Source: Nesterenkonia halotolerans (GTDB taxonomy: Bacteria > Actinomycetota > Actinomycetes > Actinomycetales > Micrococcaceae). From it: a stretch of 64,000 bases of DNA. Numbering within the stretch: the stretch's first letter is position 1; each line of letters starts with the position of its first letter. A program made the translations under genes and the position numbers. The notes under the pieces are model-generated. The model was not told the origin of the DNA. It ran no database searches and saw only the letters and a list, made by a program, of their open reading frames with translations. The stretch is taken from positions 1,054,001 through 1,118,000 of the forward strand of contig NZ_JADBEE010000001.1 in assembly GCF_014874065.1 (NCBI RefSeq), read 5' to 3'. This document shows positions 34,501 through 41,709 of the stretch, piece by piece.

Positions 34501-36412
34501 GATAGGCCTCCTGCAGCAGCGAGACGGTGTCCTCGGCGGTGACTCCCTCGGGGTAGAACAGTCCCAGGTCATAGAGGTGGAAGGTCGCCCCATCCGGGCA
34601 GTTGAGCGTATAGGACCGCTCATCGAGGACCTCCAGCCCGAAGTCATCGATCACCGGCAGGGTGTCGGTGAGGGTCTTCTGCTCCGTGAGATAGAGCTTC
34701 AGACGCATATCCGCCGTGCCGCCGTCACGCGAGCTGTAGAAGCTCATCCGCGGCACCGCCTCGCCTTGCTGCGCCGCCTCCTCCAGGGCCTCGAACTGCG
34801 CGGCATCGGCGAGCGCGTCCTGAACCTCGTAGAGCACGCGGTAGTCATCGGGGAACGCATCGCTCCATCGCGCGGCGACCGCCTCGGCATGTCGGCTGGA
34901 GTAGCGCTCCTGCGCCTCCGCCGCGATGCCTTCGGCCCAGGACCGCACGGCCCTGGTCAGTCGGTTCTCGAGCTCCTCCTGGGTGCAGGCCGGCTCTGCG
35001 GCGTCGTCGGCCAGGCGCAGCCGGAAGAAGACCCGCGCCAGCACGGAGTCGGTGAGTCGCACGGTGAAGTCGATGGACTCGGCCTGCACGTAGTCGAGCA
35101 GCTCCTGCTCGATCCTGCGTCGCACAGCAGTGTTGTACCGGTCTCTGGGGAGGTAGACCAGCGCCGTCATGAACCGCCCGTAGTGGTCGCGCCGCAGGAA
35201 CAGCTTGACCCTGCGGCGCTCCTGGAGCTGCATGATCTGCCAGGTGGCCTGCTCGATCTCGTCGATCTCCATCTGCAGGAGCTCATTGCGCGGATAGGTC
35301 TCCAAGATCTGCATCAGGTCATTGCCCGAGTGCGAGTCGGCGGCGAAGCCGGAGCGCTTGAGCAGCTCCTCCGCGCGGGAGCGCAGCAGCGGAATGTTGA
35401 CGATGGACTGGCTGTAGGCGCGTTCGCTGAAGAGTCCGATGAAGCGGCGTTCGCCTTTGACGGTGCCGTCGACGTTGAAGGTCTTGACCGCGACGTAGTC
35501 CATGTAGGTGCGCCGCCGCACGGTGGAGCGGGAATTGGCTTTGGTCACGACCAGCGCTCGGCGCTGCCCGGCGCGCTCGCGTCCGGCGGCGGAGAGCTCG
35601 GTGGAGCGCCGCGCGATCGGTTTGCCGTTCTTGTCTGCGAGGATCCCCAGGCCTGTGCCGGTGACCGGATCCAGGTGCACGGAGCCGTCCGGGTATTCGG
35701 CGAGCTCGTATTCGCGGTAGCCCAGGAACAGGAAGTTCCCGGAGCCCATCCATTCCAGGAGATCAGCGGACTCTTCCGCCTCCGGGAGGTCCTCGGCCCC
35801 GCGCAGAGAACGTCCCGCCGTCATCACCTGAGCGACCATTCGGTCCTGATCCCGGTGACTTGCCAGCACATCGGCAAGGACGCGTCGCAGCCCGTCGATC
35901 AGTTCGTCTGCGTCCTCTGCAGAGATCACGCGGTCAAGCTCCACGGTGATCCAGGACTCGATCTTGACCTGGTGGTCGTCGTTGAGCAGGGCCTTCAGGT
36001 TCGGCAGCGTCTGGGTGTCCCCCGAGGAGACCCCACGGTGCTCCGCGGGGAGCGATTTCACCGCCGCCAGTTCCCCGGAGCCGGTGCTGCGGCTGCTCAG
36101 GAAGATGGGGTGGACCACCAGAGAGATGCCGTGCCCGTGGCGGGTGACCTCGGCGGTCACCGAATCGACGAGGTAGGGCATGTCATCGGTGACGACCTGG
36201 ACGACGCTGCGGCCACCCACGGTGCTCACCTGCACGACAGGTGAGGAGTCCGTGCGGGACTCCGCGAGTGTCAGGTGCTCGCTGACCCTGCGCACCTGAT
36301 GGTCCGTGCTCACCAGCTGCAGGTCATCCTGCGCGATGTGCGCATAGTAGGCATCGGTCAAAGTCTCAAGATCGGCGTCATTGCTGGTCCATAGAGTCTT
36401 CTCAGCGGGCAT
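31580..36412 (-). CDS. gdh: Large NAD-dependent glutamate dehydrogenase
   Basis: This giant catabolic enzyme (about 1610 aa) deaminates glutamate to 2-oxoglutarate. Length and layout match the mycobacterial/Streptomyces 180-kDa class: N-terminal ACT-like domains (to about 500), then the catalytic dehydrogenase core. The core has the lysine region VIVPSGAKGGFYPKQ (about 840), the substrate/NAD region TVLGIGDMSGDVFGNGMLLS, and VVGEGGNLGFTQAGRIE, followed by a long C-terminal helical domain. Two starts are possible, GTG at 36424 (AGGA four to five bases upstream) or ATG at 36412. In mycobacteria activity is controlled by the FHA protein GarA, not seen here. Confidence 0.95.
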   Translation of the reverse strand: MPAEKTLWTSNDADLETLTDAYYAHIAQDDLQLVSTDHQVRRVSEHLTLAESRTDSSPVVQVSTVGGRSVVQVVTDDMPYLVDSVTAEVTRHGHGISLVVHPIFLSSRSTGSGELAAVKSLPAEHRGVSSGDTQTLPNLKALLNDDHQVKIESWITVELDRVISAEDADELIDGLRRVLADVLASHRDQDRMVAQVMTAGRSLRGAEDLPEAEESADLLEWMGSGNFLFLGYREYELAEYPDGSVHLDPVTGTGLGILADKNGKPIARRSTELSAAGRERAGQRRALVVTKANSRSTVRRRTYMDYVAVKTFNVDGTVKGERRFIGLFSERAYSQSIVNIPLLRSRAEELLKRSGFAADSHSGNDLMQILETYPRNELLQMEIDEIEQATWQIMQLQERRRVKLFLRRDHYGRFMTALVYLPRDRYNTAVRRRIEQELLDYVQAESIDFTVRLTDSVLARVFFRLRLADDAAEPACTQEELENRLTRAVRSWAEGIAAEAQERYSSRHAEAVAARWSDAFPDDYRVLYEVQDALADAAQFEALEEAAQQGEAVPRMSFYSSRDGGTADMRLKLYLTEQKTLTDTLPVIDDFGLEVLDERSYTLNCPDGATFHLYDLGLFYPEGVTAEDTVSLLQEAYQQVLMGKAESDVFSQLVLRLGLSIRSVTVLRAYAKYYRQLGSTNSYTFVAESLLQNPEMATALVEYFGTRFDPDLEGDREQLSSSAREKVTEALEQVRTLDADRVLSALLNLIDSTQRTNLYQGHDWLSLKLTPATIDAAPKPRPAHEVWVYSPVVEGVHLRFAKVARGGLRWSDRREDFRTEVLGLVKAQMAKNAVIVPSGAKGGFYPKQLPDPAADRSAWFEAGRDAYKIYIRALLDITDNQSERDSQMVITHPDRVVRHDGDDAYLVVAADKGTATFSDTANEISKEYGHWLGDAFASGGSVGYDHKEMGITARGAWESVKSHFSELGVDTQSEDFTVLGIGDMSGDVFGNGMLLSEHIQLVAAFNHLHIFIDPNPDAAASFAERQRLFHAQRSGWGEYDSELISAGGGVFSRTAKSIEITEEMRQRFDLPADQDKLTPPELIKALLQTPVDLFYNGGIGTYVKASHETHEQVGDRANNAIRVDGNQLRARVVGEGGNLGFTQAGRIEAAQTGTLLNSDAIDNSAGVDCSDHEVNIKILIDQLVESGHLEADERSELLGSMTEDVASHVLETNRDQNVLLMTDRHRVGEWSPSFQRLIAWLEETVDLDRSIEVLPSDDLFAERAAAGQRILTSPELAVLAAYAKIQLKAALVESSVPDDDWFTLTLEEYFPAALRERFSEEFYRHPLHREIIANVVANDVVNVGGAAFVFRAIEETFAAEEQVVRSFVAVRQIFALEAFDEAMRELPVSFDRDAWANTYRDMRRLLDRAVRWFINHVSRGTSVREDVEAYAKHISPLYGDLTSYLRGEDRRRVEERRAEAKEAGMPEELATWVSELFEAFSLLDIASLSTAHVLDSREVAAVYYAVYAEFSADSLLNRITNQPREDKWQALARGAQRDELYSAMAEITGSVLRGTSAEQDPTERLEEWKQANGAKLARTERLIAEVDALADDNIASLTVLLRHLRGLIDS

Positions 36413-36498
36413 CTGTACTCTCACTCTTTCCTCGGATTGCGAGTGCGCGCTGAGCTTCCCGTCGCCGGGGAGGGCGCACGCTGCCTGTGTGATTCAGC

Positions 36499-37965
36499 CT
36501 ACCTTCTGAGCCGACTGAGCAGACCCTTCCGACGGGACCCCTGATCCACCCCCGCAAGGGCCGCGATGCCCCGTCGCAGCGGTGATTCAGCGGCGGCCTC
36601 GGCCAGGACCTGCCCGGTCAGCAGAGCTGCGTCGCAGCCGGAACCGTCCCAGGGCAGGAACGCCGAGATCTCGCGATCAGGTCCCAGTCGGCGCCAGGTC
36701 TGCCCGAGCTGATCCCGTGGCGACCGTCCGATCACCTCACTGCGCACCTTGTTGATGACCACCTCGACCTGAGCTGCTGCAGTCTCCGGCAGACTGAGCT
36801 GGAGGTCCTCGATCGCTTTGACCAACCGCGAGAAGCTCACCGCATCGGCCGCGCCGACGGCGAGGATCCGGTCCGCCTGCCGCAGACAGGTCAGCGCGGC
36901 ACCGTTGCGCTGCGGCGCGAGGGTGTCGTAGCTGAGCTCCTCATCCTGTTCCACGCAGGCGGCGACGTCGACGATCACATAGTCATACCGGGTTCTGGCG
37001 AGCTGGAGGACAGTCTGGAGGCTGCGCTCACGGATCTCGGGCCAACGGGCGGCGCGCGGCAGGCCCGAGAGCAGGGAGAGTCGAGCGCCGCTGACCTGAA
37101 CGGCCGAGGTGGCCGCATGCAGCGCCTGCGTATCGAGGCGCCCGAGATCCGCGGCTCGGCAGGCCTGCGCAAGCCCCGCGGTCTCCTCCATGAGACCCAG
37201 CTGAGGCACGAGCGAGGCTGCCAGGGTATCGGCGTCGACAAGCAGGACCTCCGTACCCTGCAGCGCAATCTCAGCGGCCAGGTTCACGGCGACCGTGCTG
37301 CGACCAGGGCTGCCGGGCGCACCCCAGACCACGGTGATGCCGTGGATGCCGCGCACGGCCTCCCGGTCCTCTGTGGGCGAGTCGCCTGTCAATTGGTCAT
37401 CGCTGGAGGGGACGTTGCTGGAGCGGACGTTGCTGGGCGGGGCGGCTGAGGCGCGTTGGGCCGTGGCCGGATCTGCTGTTTCGTGAGGCGACTGTTCCTC
37501 ACCGTGCTTCCGGTCGGACCATACGCCACCCCGAGGCTCGCCCCCGTTGGACTGGTAGGTTTCCTCGGGATCCCCGGTTTCCTCGGGATCCCCGGAATCC
37601 TCAGCGGATGCACCGGGTCGGGCGGGCTCTCGTCCCTGGAGCGCCGCAGCGAGGGCCTCGGCGCCGACGTCGTCATCGAAGCAGGTGAGTCCGAGGTTGC
37701 GAAGTCTCGCGCGCTCCTCGGCCACGGCTGAGATGGCGACCACGTGGCGGTCCCCCTCCTGCAGGTCCGCGAGCACCGTGGCGGTGAGCAGCTCGGTGCT
37801 GCCGATGACCAGTGCTGCATCGGAGCGGCCGGTGCGACAGACGGCCACGAGTTCCGCAAGGTCCGCACAGCGACGCTCGATCGTCACGGGTCCCTGGAGG
37901 CCTTCCACGGCGGCGATATGGTCGGCGCGCAGCTGCCCCGTGGTCACCACTGCCCACCGTTGCAT
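36499..37965 (-). CDS. CpaE-like ParA/MinD-family ATPase
   Basis: This 488-aa protein has an N-terminal receiver-like region (to about 115, with DDDVGAEAL), a ~80-residue low-complexity linker with a repeated GDPEET unit, and a MinD/ParA ATPase domain. The P-loop is GAPGSPGRST, where the usual catalytic Lys is Arg. The domain also has VLLVDADTLAASLVPQLG and YVIVDVAA. Such proteins localise Tad/Flp pilus machines, but no tad genes are in the window. It starts right after the SAF-domain gene stop (TAGATG), so the two form an operon. Confidence 0.85.
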   Translation of the reverse strand: MQRWAVVTTGQLRADHIAAVEGLQGPVTIERRCADLAELVAVCRTGRSDAALVIGSTELLTATVLADLQEGDRHVVAISAVAEERARLRNLGLTCFDDDVGAEALAAALQGREPARPGASAEDSGDPEETGDPEETYQSNGGEPRGGVWSDRKHGEEQSPHETADPATAQRASAAPPSNVRSSNVPSSDDQLTGDSPTEDREAVRGIHGITVVWGAPGSPGRSTVAVNLAAEIALQGTEVLLVDADTLAASLVPQLGLMEETAGLAQACRAADLGRLDTQALHAATSAVQVSGARLSLLSGLPRAARWPEIRERSLQTVLQLARTRYDYVIVDVAACVEQDEELSYDTLAPQRNGAALTCLRQADRILAVGAADAVSFSRLVKAIEDLQLSLPETAAAQVEVVINKVRSEVIGRSPRDQLGQTWRRLGPDREISAFLPWDGSGCDAALLTGQVLAEAAAESPLRRGIAALAGVDQGSRRKGLLSRLRR

Positions 37966-38757
37966 CTAGCCCTCCTCGTCGGCGTCGGACTCGGGTGACT
38001 CCGGCTCGGGCGATTCAGCCTCTGGCTCTGACTCCGGTTCTGACTCTGACTCATCCGCAGCAGGCTCCACACCGGCGGGCACCACCGACAGCGACGCCGC
38101 TGAGCTCCTCGCCGCGAGCAGCGCAGGCAGCTCCTCGGGATCCACGAGCAGCTCCACCGTGACGGCAGCCTGGGCCCCAAAGGTGTTGCTCGCCTCGCTC
38201 AGCGCGGCGACCTGGGCCCCCTTGGCGATGCGCTGGACCTCGACCTCCTGCTGCTGACCCACAGCTCCGGCGTCGGCGGCCCACACGTCGACCATGCGCG
38301 CCGGCTCCACGCCACGGGCAAGGGTGTGATCGACCTCGACCGTCACCGCTTGCCGGCCCTGCGGATCCTGCGGGCCGACGGCACGCCGCGGGACCAGCTC
38401 ACCCTCCTGCACGATGGTGATGATCTGCGACTCCTGTGGCAGCTGCTCGGAGGCCGAGAGGTAAGAGTCCTGGACCTCGTCGATCTGCACCTCGACCACG
38501 CGCAGGTCCTCCGCGCTCAGCTGGTCCCCGACGGTGAGCAGCCGGTCCGCGGCATAGACCTGTGCGGTGCGATTCTGCGCCGCGAGCAGGGCGATCACCC
38601 CAGAGACCGAGAGCGCAACGATGAGCAGTCCGACCAATAAGCGCGGATCCCGCCAGCTCGGCCGTCGAAGCCGCTCGGCCGGCAGGACCTCAGGACGTGA
38701 CCCATGGCTGCGCACCCCGGGGCTCGAGTCTGTGTTCGGCGAATACGGTTTCGGCAT
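37966..38757 (-). CDS. SAF-domain (CpaB-like) membrane protein
   Basis: This 263-aa protein has a basic cytoplasmic N-terminus, one membrane helix (RLLVGLLIVALSVSGVIALLA, about 35-56) and an extracytoplasmic SAF domain (VYAADRLLTVGDQLSAEDLRVVEV) that is related to CpaB and may bind cell-wall glycan. A very acidic Glu/Ser/Pro tail follows (SEPESEPEAESPEPES). GGGAGG lies four bases before the ATG at 38757. It is transcribed with the CpaE-like gene. The pair recurs in Micrococcales without pilin genes, so its role may differ from pilus assembly. Confidence 0.85.
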   Translation of the reverse strand: MPKPYSPNTDSSPGVRSHGSRPEVLPAERLRRPSWRDPRLLVGLLIVALSVSGVIALLAAQNRTAQVYAADRLLTVGDQLSAEDLRVVEVQIDEVQDSYLSASEQLPQESQIITIVQEGELVPRRAVGPQDPQGRQAVTVEVDHTLARGVEPARMVDVWAADAGAVGQQQEVEVQRIAKGAQVAALSEASNTFGAQAAVTVELLVDPEELPALLAARSSAASLSVVPAGVEPAADESESEPESEPEAESPEPESPESDADEEG

Positions 38758-38959
38758 GAGGCCTCCCTGCACGTCGCCCTGCTCGTGTTTCGGCGGGGAT
38801 GAGCGCGCTTCCGGATGCCGCCGACGGGGGCGCACAGGCTCAGAATAATACAGCTCGCCCGGCATGGAACCGGTGAATGAAAAAATGTGGAGAGAAGGCG
38901 CAATTCCCGGGTGGGAATACCCGCCAGAGGCGCTGGCCGCTATGGGATGATGAATGAAA

Positions 38960-38981
38960 CACCATCAAACGTCACCATCAA
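38960..38981 (+). promoter_or_regulatory. Direct repeat upstream of the HTH gene
   Basis: CACCATCAA occurs at 38960-38968 and 38973-38981, separated by ACGT. The junction contains ATCAAACGTCAC, a 12-mer that recurs exactly at 39963-39974 before the LysM gene. It lies 55-75 bp before the HTH start codon and may be an operator. The remainder of 38758-39035 shows nothing else I can name. Confidence 0.45.
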
Positions 38982-39035
38982 GTCCTGGACCCTTGAGGCC
39001 AGCGATCCACTTGCCCAGCACCACGGAGGATCACC

Positions 39036-39278
39036 ATGCGTCGCTTTCTGACCCTGCCAGATGTGGCAGAAGCACTGAACATCTCGATGTCACAGACGCG
39101 CGCACTGATCAAGACCGGTGACCTCGAAGGAATTCAGATCGGCGGACGCGGCCAGTGGCGAGTCGAGGAGGCGAAGCTCGACGAGTACATCGAGCGGCAG
39201 TACGCCGCACAGCGCGCCTCGCGTGCCTCGGACTCCGCGACCCACTCGACGTCTGCCAGAGAGCCCTCCGACTCCTGA
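39036..39278 (+). CDS. Excisionase/BldC-like helix-turn-helix protein
   Basis: This 80-aa protein has a single winged HTH domain in residues 1-58: FLTLPDVAEALNISMSQTRALIKTGDLEGIQIGGRGQWRVEEAKLDEYI is the MerR/excisionase-type fold. A Ser/Ala/Arg-rich tail follows. No integrase or attachment site is nearby, so a chromosomal regulator is more likely than a phage excisionase. Its stop and that of the next, convergent gene are one base apart. It may control itself and the LysM gene through the shared repeat at 38964 and 39963 (inference). Confidence 0.82.
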   Translation: MRRFLTLPDVAEALNISMSQTRALIKTGDLEGIQIGGRGQWRVEEAKLDEYIERQYAAQRASRASDSATHSTSAREPSDS

Positions 39279-39279
39279 C

Positions 39280-39852
39280 TCACCCGGGCTCCGCGCCCTG
39301 CTCCTCGCTCTGCAGCCAACAGATGGAGTGGAGCGGCAGCGTACGACGGGCAGCGGAGAAGGCTGCTGAGCCACGCGACTCGGACGCCGTGACATCGGCG
39401 ATCTCCAGGAAGTCTCGACCGACGCCGGAGATCAGACCCTGCGCCAGGAGCCCCTCACTGCCCTGCACCTGAACCACCGAGCGGTCCCGGCTCAGCCGTC
39501 GAATCGGCTCCATGATTCCCAGGCGACGACGAGTCGCGCCAGCTTCCGCCCGAGCGGCAGATCGGTGCATCCCATCGACGGCGCGCAGAGCCGACAGCGG
39601 CACCAGCACGCTCTGCTGCGCCAGTGTCCCGGAGAGCCAGTCACTGCCGACGGCCCCGACGCGCACCGAGAGCCGGCGGTTCCCCGGCAGCACAAGACTC
39701 AGCTGCTGGCCCTGGTGGGCACGGAGACGGTCGGCCAGCTCCACCCGAGAGGACTCCAGGCGGGCGGCCTCGACGACGGCGGCGTCGAACTCCGCCTTCT
39801 GTGCTGCGTCCAACTGTGTTTGAAGATCAGCGAAAAGGGCGTCCCAGCGCAT
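39280..39852 (-). CDS. Conserved hypothetical protein
   Basis: This 190-aa cytoplasmic protein has a helical N-terminus (MRWDALFADLQTQLDAAQ, then AARLESSRVELADRLRA) followed by a beta-rich part with two similar segments, LSVRVGAVGSDWLSGTL and LLAQGLISGVGRDFLEIADV. The pairing suggests a small Sm-like or SH3-like barrel. I do not recognise a named family. The start at 39852 has GAGG upstream. It is divergent from the LysM gene and shares the intergenic region with it. Confidence 0.75.
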   Translation of the reverse strand: MRWDALFADLQTQLDAAQKAEFDAAVVEAARLESSRVELADRLRAHQGQQLSLVLPGNRRLSVRVGAVGSDWLSGTLAQQSVLVPLSALRAVDGMHRSAARAEAGATRRRLGIMEPIRRLSRDRSVVQVQGSEGLLAQGLISGVGRDFLEIADVTASESRGSAAFSAARRTLPLHSICWLQSEEQGAEPG

Positions 39853-39916
39853 CACTGCCTCGTCTCCAGAACCGGCCGTCAGGTGCCCAGCGTACACACC
39901 CCGTGACTTGTGACTA

Positions 39917-39974
39917 TTGACGACCCCGGGTCGCTGTGTACAATTCATCAATACCAAACGTTATCAAACGTCAC
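39917..39974 (+). promoter_or_regulatory. Strong promoter and downstream repeats for the LysM gene
   Basis: TTGACG (39917-39922) and TACAAT (39939-39944) are spaced 16 nt, one of the best sigma-70-type promoters in the window; the start is near 39951. Immediately downstream CAAACGT occurs at 39955-39961 and 39965-39971, a 10-bp period, and ATCAAACGTCAC (39963-39974) repeats the 12-mer found before the HTH gene. The location suggests repressor binding. Confidence 0.65.
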
Positions 39975-39989
39975 TCAAAGAATCCCTCG

Positions 39990-40871
39990 GTGAACGTCGT
40001 GTCTCCACTTCCAGCACCATCACCCGCTCGGTCGGTGCGCCGACAGGCCCTCCTTGATCTGCTGTCGAGCGCGGCGATGATCGGCGGCGGTCCAGCCCTC
40101 TGGGCCTACAGCAACATCATTCTGAACAGCCGCCTCCCCTCCACCCGACCCGCGTCCTCCAGCACAGAAGGTCCGGGGACGGCCCTGATCGAAATCGTGG
40201 CCAGCACGTGGTCCAGCCTGGACCGGTCGGGGATGCACTCGGCGGAGGTGGTGATCGGGCTGCTCGCCGTCAGCGCCGGACTGCTGGGCTCGCTGCTCTC
40301 GGTGTTGGCCATGGGGGCATGTCTGTTTCAGGCTCTGGCCCGCCACCACGGAGCGGCTCGAGTCGAACATGTCTTGGCACGGCTGACCCCGGAGTCTCTC
40401 CAGCGAGCCGCAGCCCTCACGCTGGGCGCAGGTCTCGCCCTGTCCTCCACTGCAGCGGGCGCCTGGACGGGTCTGCCGAATCACACGGCAGGTCCACCGA
40501 GCCACGCAACACCCGCGGTCGTGCTGACCGCTGAGCCGAAAGACGCCAGTCTCGACACGGCCCTCTTCAGAGAAGGACCCGCAGAAGAGACACGAGAGAA
40601 GGAGACACCGATGTCCGGACTCTTCACGCCACGTCACCGGGGCTCGACACCGGACGTGAGACCTCCTCAGCAGGATTCGGGCTCCGGGGAGGAAGTTCTC
40701 GTGCGGCCAGGCGACACCCTCTGGGATATCGCGGCGGAGCATCTGGGCTCGGGCGCCACAGATTGGGAGATCGCTGAGAGCTGGCCGCGCTGGTACGAGG
40801 CGAACCGACACACGATCGGCGATGACCCCGGGCTCATCCAGCCCGGCATGAGCCTGCTCCCGCCCACCTGA
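39990..40871 (+). CDS. LysM-domain membrane protein
   Basis: This protein has about 293 aa. Three hydrophobic segments (LLDLLSSAAMIGGG..., VVIGLLAVSAGLLGSLLSVLA, AAALTLGAGLALSSTAAG) precede a ~70-residue linker. A C-terminal LysM domain follows (VLVRPGDTLWDIAAEHLGSG...IQPGMSLLPP), which would bind peptidoglycan. It starts at GTG 39990 or 39999; the ATG-less upstream frame precedes the predicted transcript start. It is followed by the Rv3235-family gene, probably in the same unit. A cell-envelope role is likely; no enzymatic domain is seen. Confidence 0.82.
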   Translation: MNVVSPLPAPSPARSVRRQALLDLLSSAAMIGGGPALWAYSNIILNSRLPSTRPASSSTEGPGTALIEIVASTWSSLDRSGMHSAEVVIGLLAVSAGLLGSLLSVLAMGACLFQALARHHGAARVEHVLARLTPESLQRAAALTLGAGLALSSTAAGAWTGLPNHTAGPPSHATPAVVLTAEPKDASLDTALFREGPAEETREKETPMSGLFTPRHRGSTPDVRPPQQDSGSGEEVLVRPGDTLWDIAAEHLGSGATDWEIAESWPRWYEANRHTIGDDPGLIQPGMSLLPPT

Positions 40872-40968
40872 GTCTCAGCACCTGCCCGTCCAGAGAGCCT
40901 GTACAGCGAGCCCTCTGACGCAGCCCGACACCTCAAGAACAGCCACCCCGTCCACCCAGGAGAACACC

Positions 40969-41670
40969 ATGTCTGCCAGTCCTGCAGGTCAACAAGATTC
41001 GCCAGCACAGTCCGAGGCGCAGGAGGCGATCACGCTGCTGAGGACACTCCTCGACGCCGACCCGCTCCTGCGCGGTCAGACCACAGTCATACCGGCCCCA
41101 CGACCCATGGGGCCCTCAGCGACCGGTCCGTCCGACCACGACCGCGCCAGGTACCGACTGCGGCGTGAGGACGAGGTGCCGGCCCTCATCCGACGACTCC
41201 GTGGCGATCCGCGCGGCGAGTCTCAGCCATCGAAGCCCACCGAGCCGCCGACGGCCCTGGCCACCTTTCGGGAGGAACGTCGACAGATCTGCGCCATCTC
41301 CAGGATCGTGTGCCAGGTGACCAGTGAAGTGCTCCTGGGGCTTCGGCCCGCGAACCAGTTGACTCGGTGGATGGATCTCGAAGTCCAGCAGAAGGTGCAG
41401 GAGCGTGCTGCAGTGCTGGCGGACGCGCGCCGGGGTCCTGCTGGCCACCGCACCCCTGCATCACCGCCTGAGCGGACTGGGGCTGACCGTGGCGCAACAG
41501 TGCCACGACCCCAGCCGCTGCGGTTCGGCACGGTCCGCGCACATCGAGCAGCCCGCGGCGCGTGGGAGGTCTCCGTGGTGTTCGGCGACGCCACACGCAT
41601 CCGAGCCTGCGCCATGCGCCTGGAGGCGCACCGCCGTCGCTGGCGCGTGGTCGCCATGGAGCTCGGCTGA
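40969..41670 (+). CDS. Rv3235-family protein
   Basis: This 233-aa protein is rich in Arg, Ala and Pro. Residues 95-140 are helical (FREERRQICAISRIVCQVTSEVLLGLRPANQLTRWMD). A linker follows, then a C-terminal segment (FGTVRAHRAARGAWEVSVVFGDATRIRACAMRLEAHRRRWRVVAMELG) typical of Rv3235-like proteins beside secA in actinobacteria. Function is unknown. AGGAG lies six bases before the ATG. It converges on secA with a 39-bp gap. Confidence 0.82.
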   Translation: MSASPAGQQDSPAQSEAQEAITLLRTLLDADPLLRGQTTVIPAPRPMGPSATGPSDHDRARYRLRREDEVPALIRRLRGDPRGESQPSKPTEPPTALATFREERRQICAISRIVCQVTSEVLLGLRPANQLTRWMDLEVQQKVQERAAVLADARRGPAGHRTPASPPERTGADRGATVPRPQPLRFGTVRAHRAARGAWEVSVVFGDATRIRACAMRLEAHRRRWRVVAMELG

Positions 41671-41709
41671 ACCGCGAAGACCACCGACGCCCGGCGGCAG
41701 CGGCGGGAA

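Noticed and set aside
39036..39278. Excisionase-like HTH protein as evidence of a prophage or integrative element
   Set aside because: No integrase, attachment repeat or phage gene nearby; the neighbourhood is conserved chromosomal sequence.
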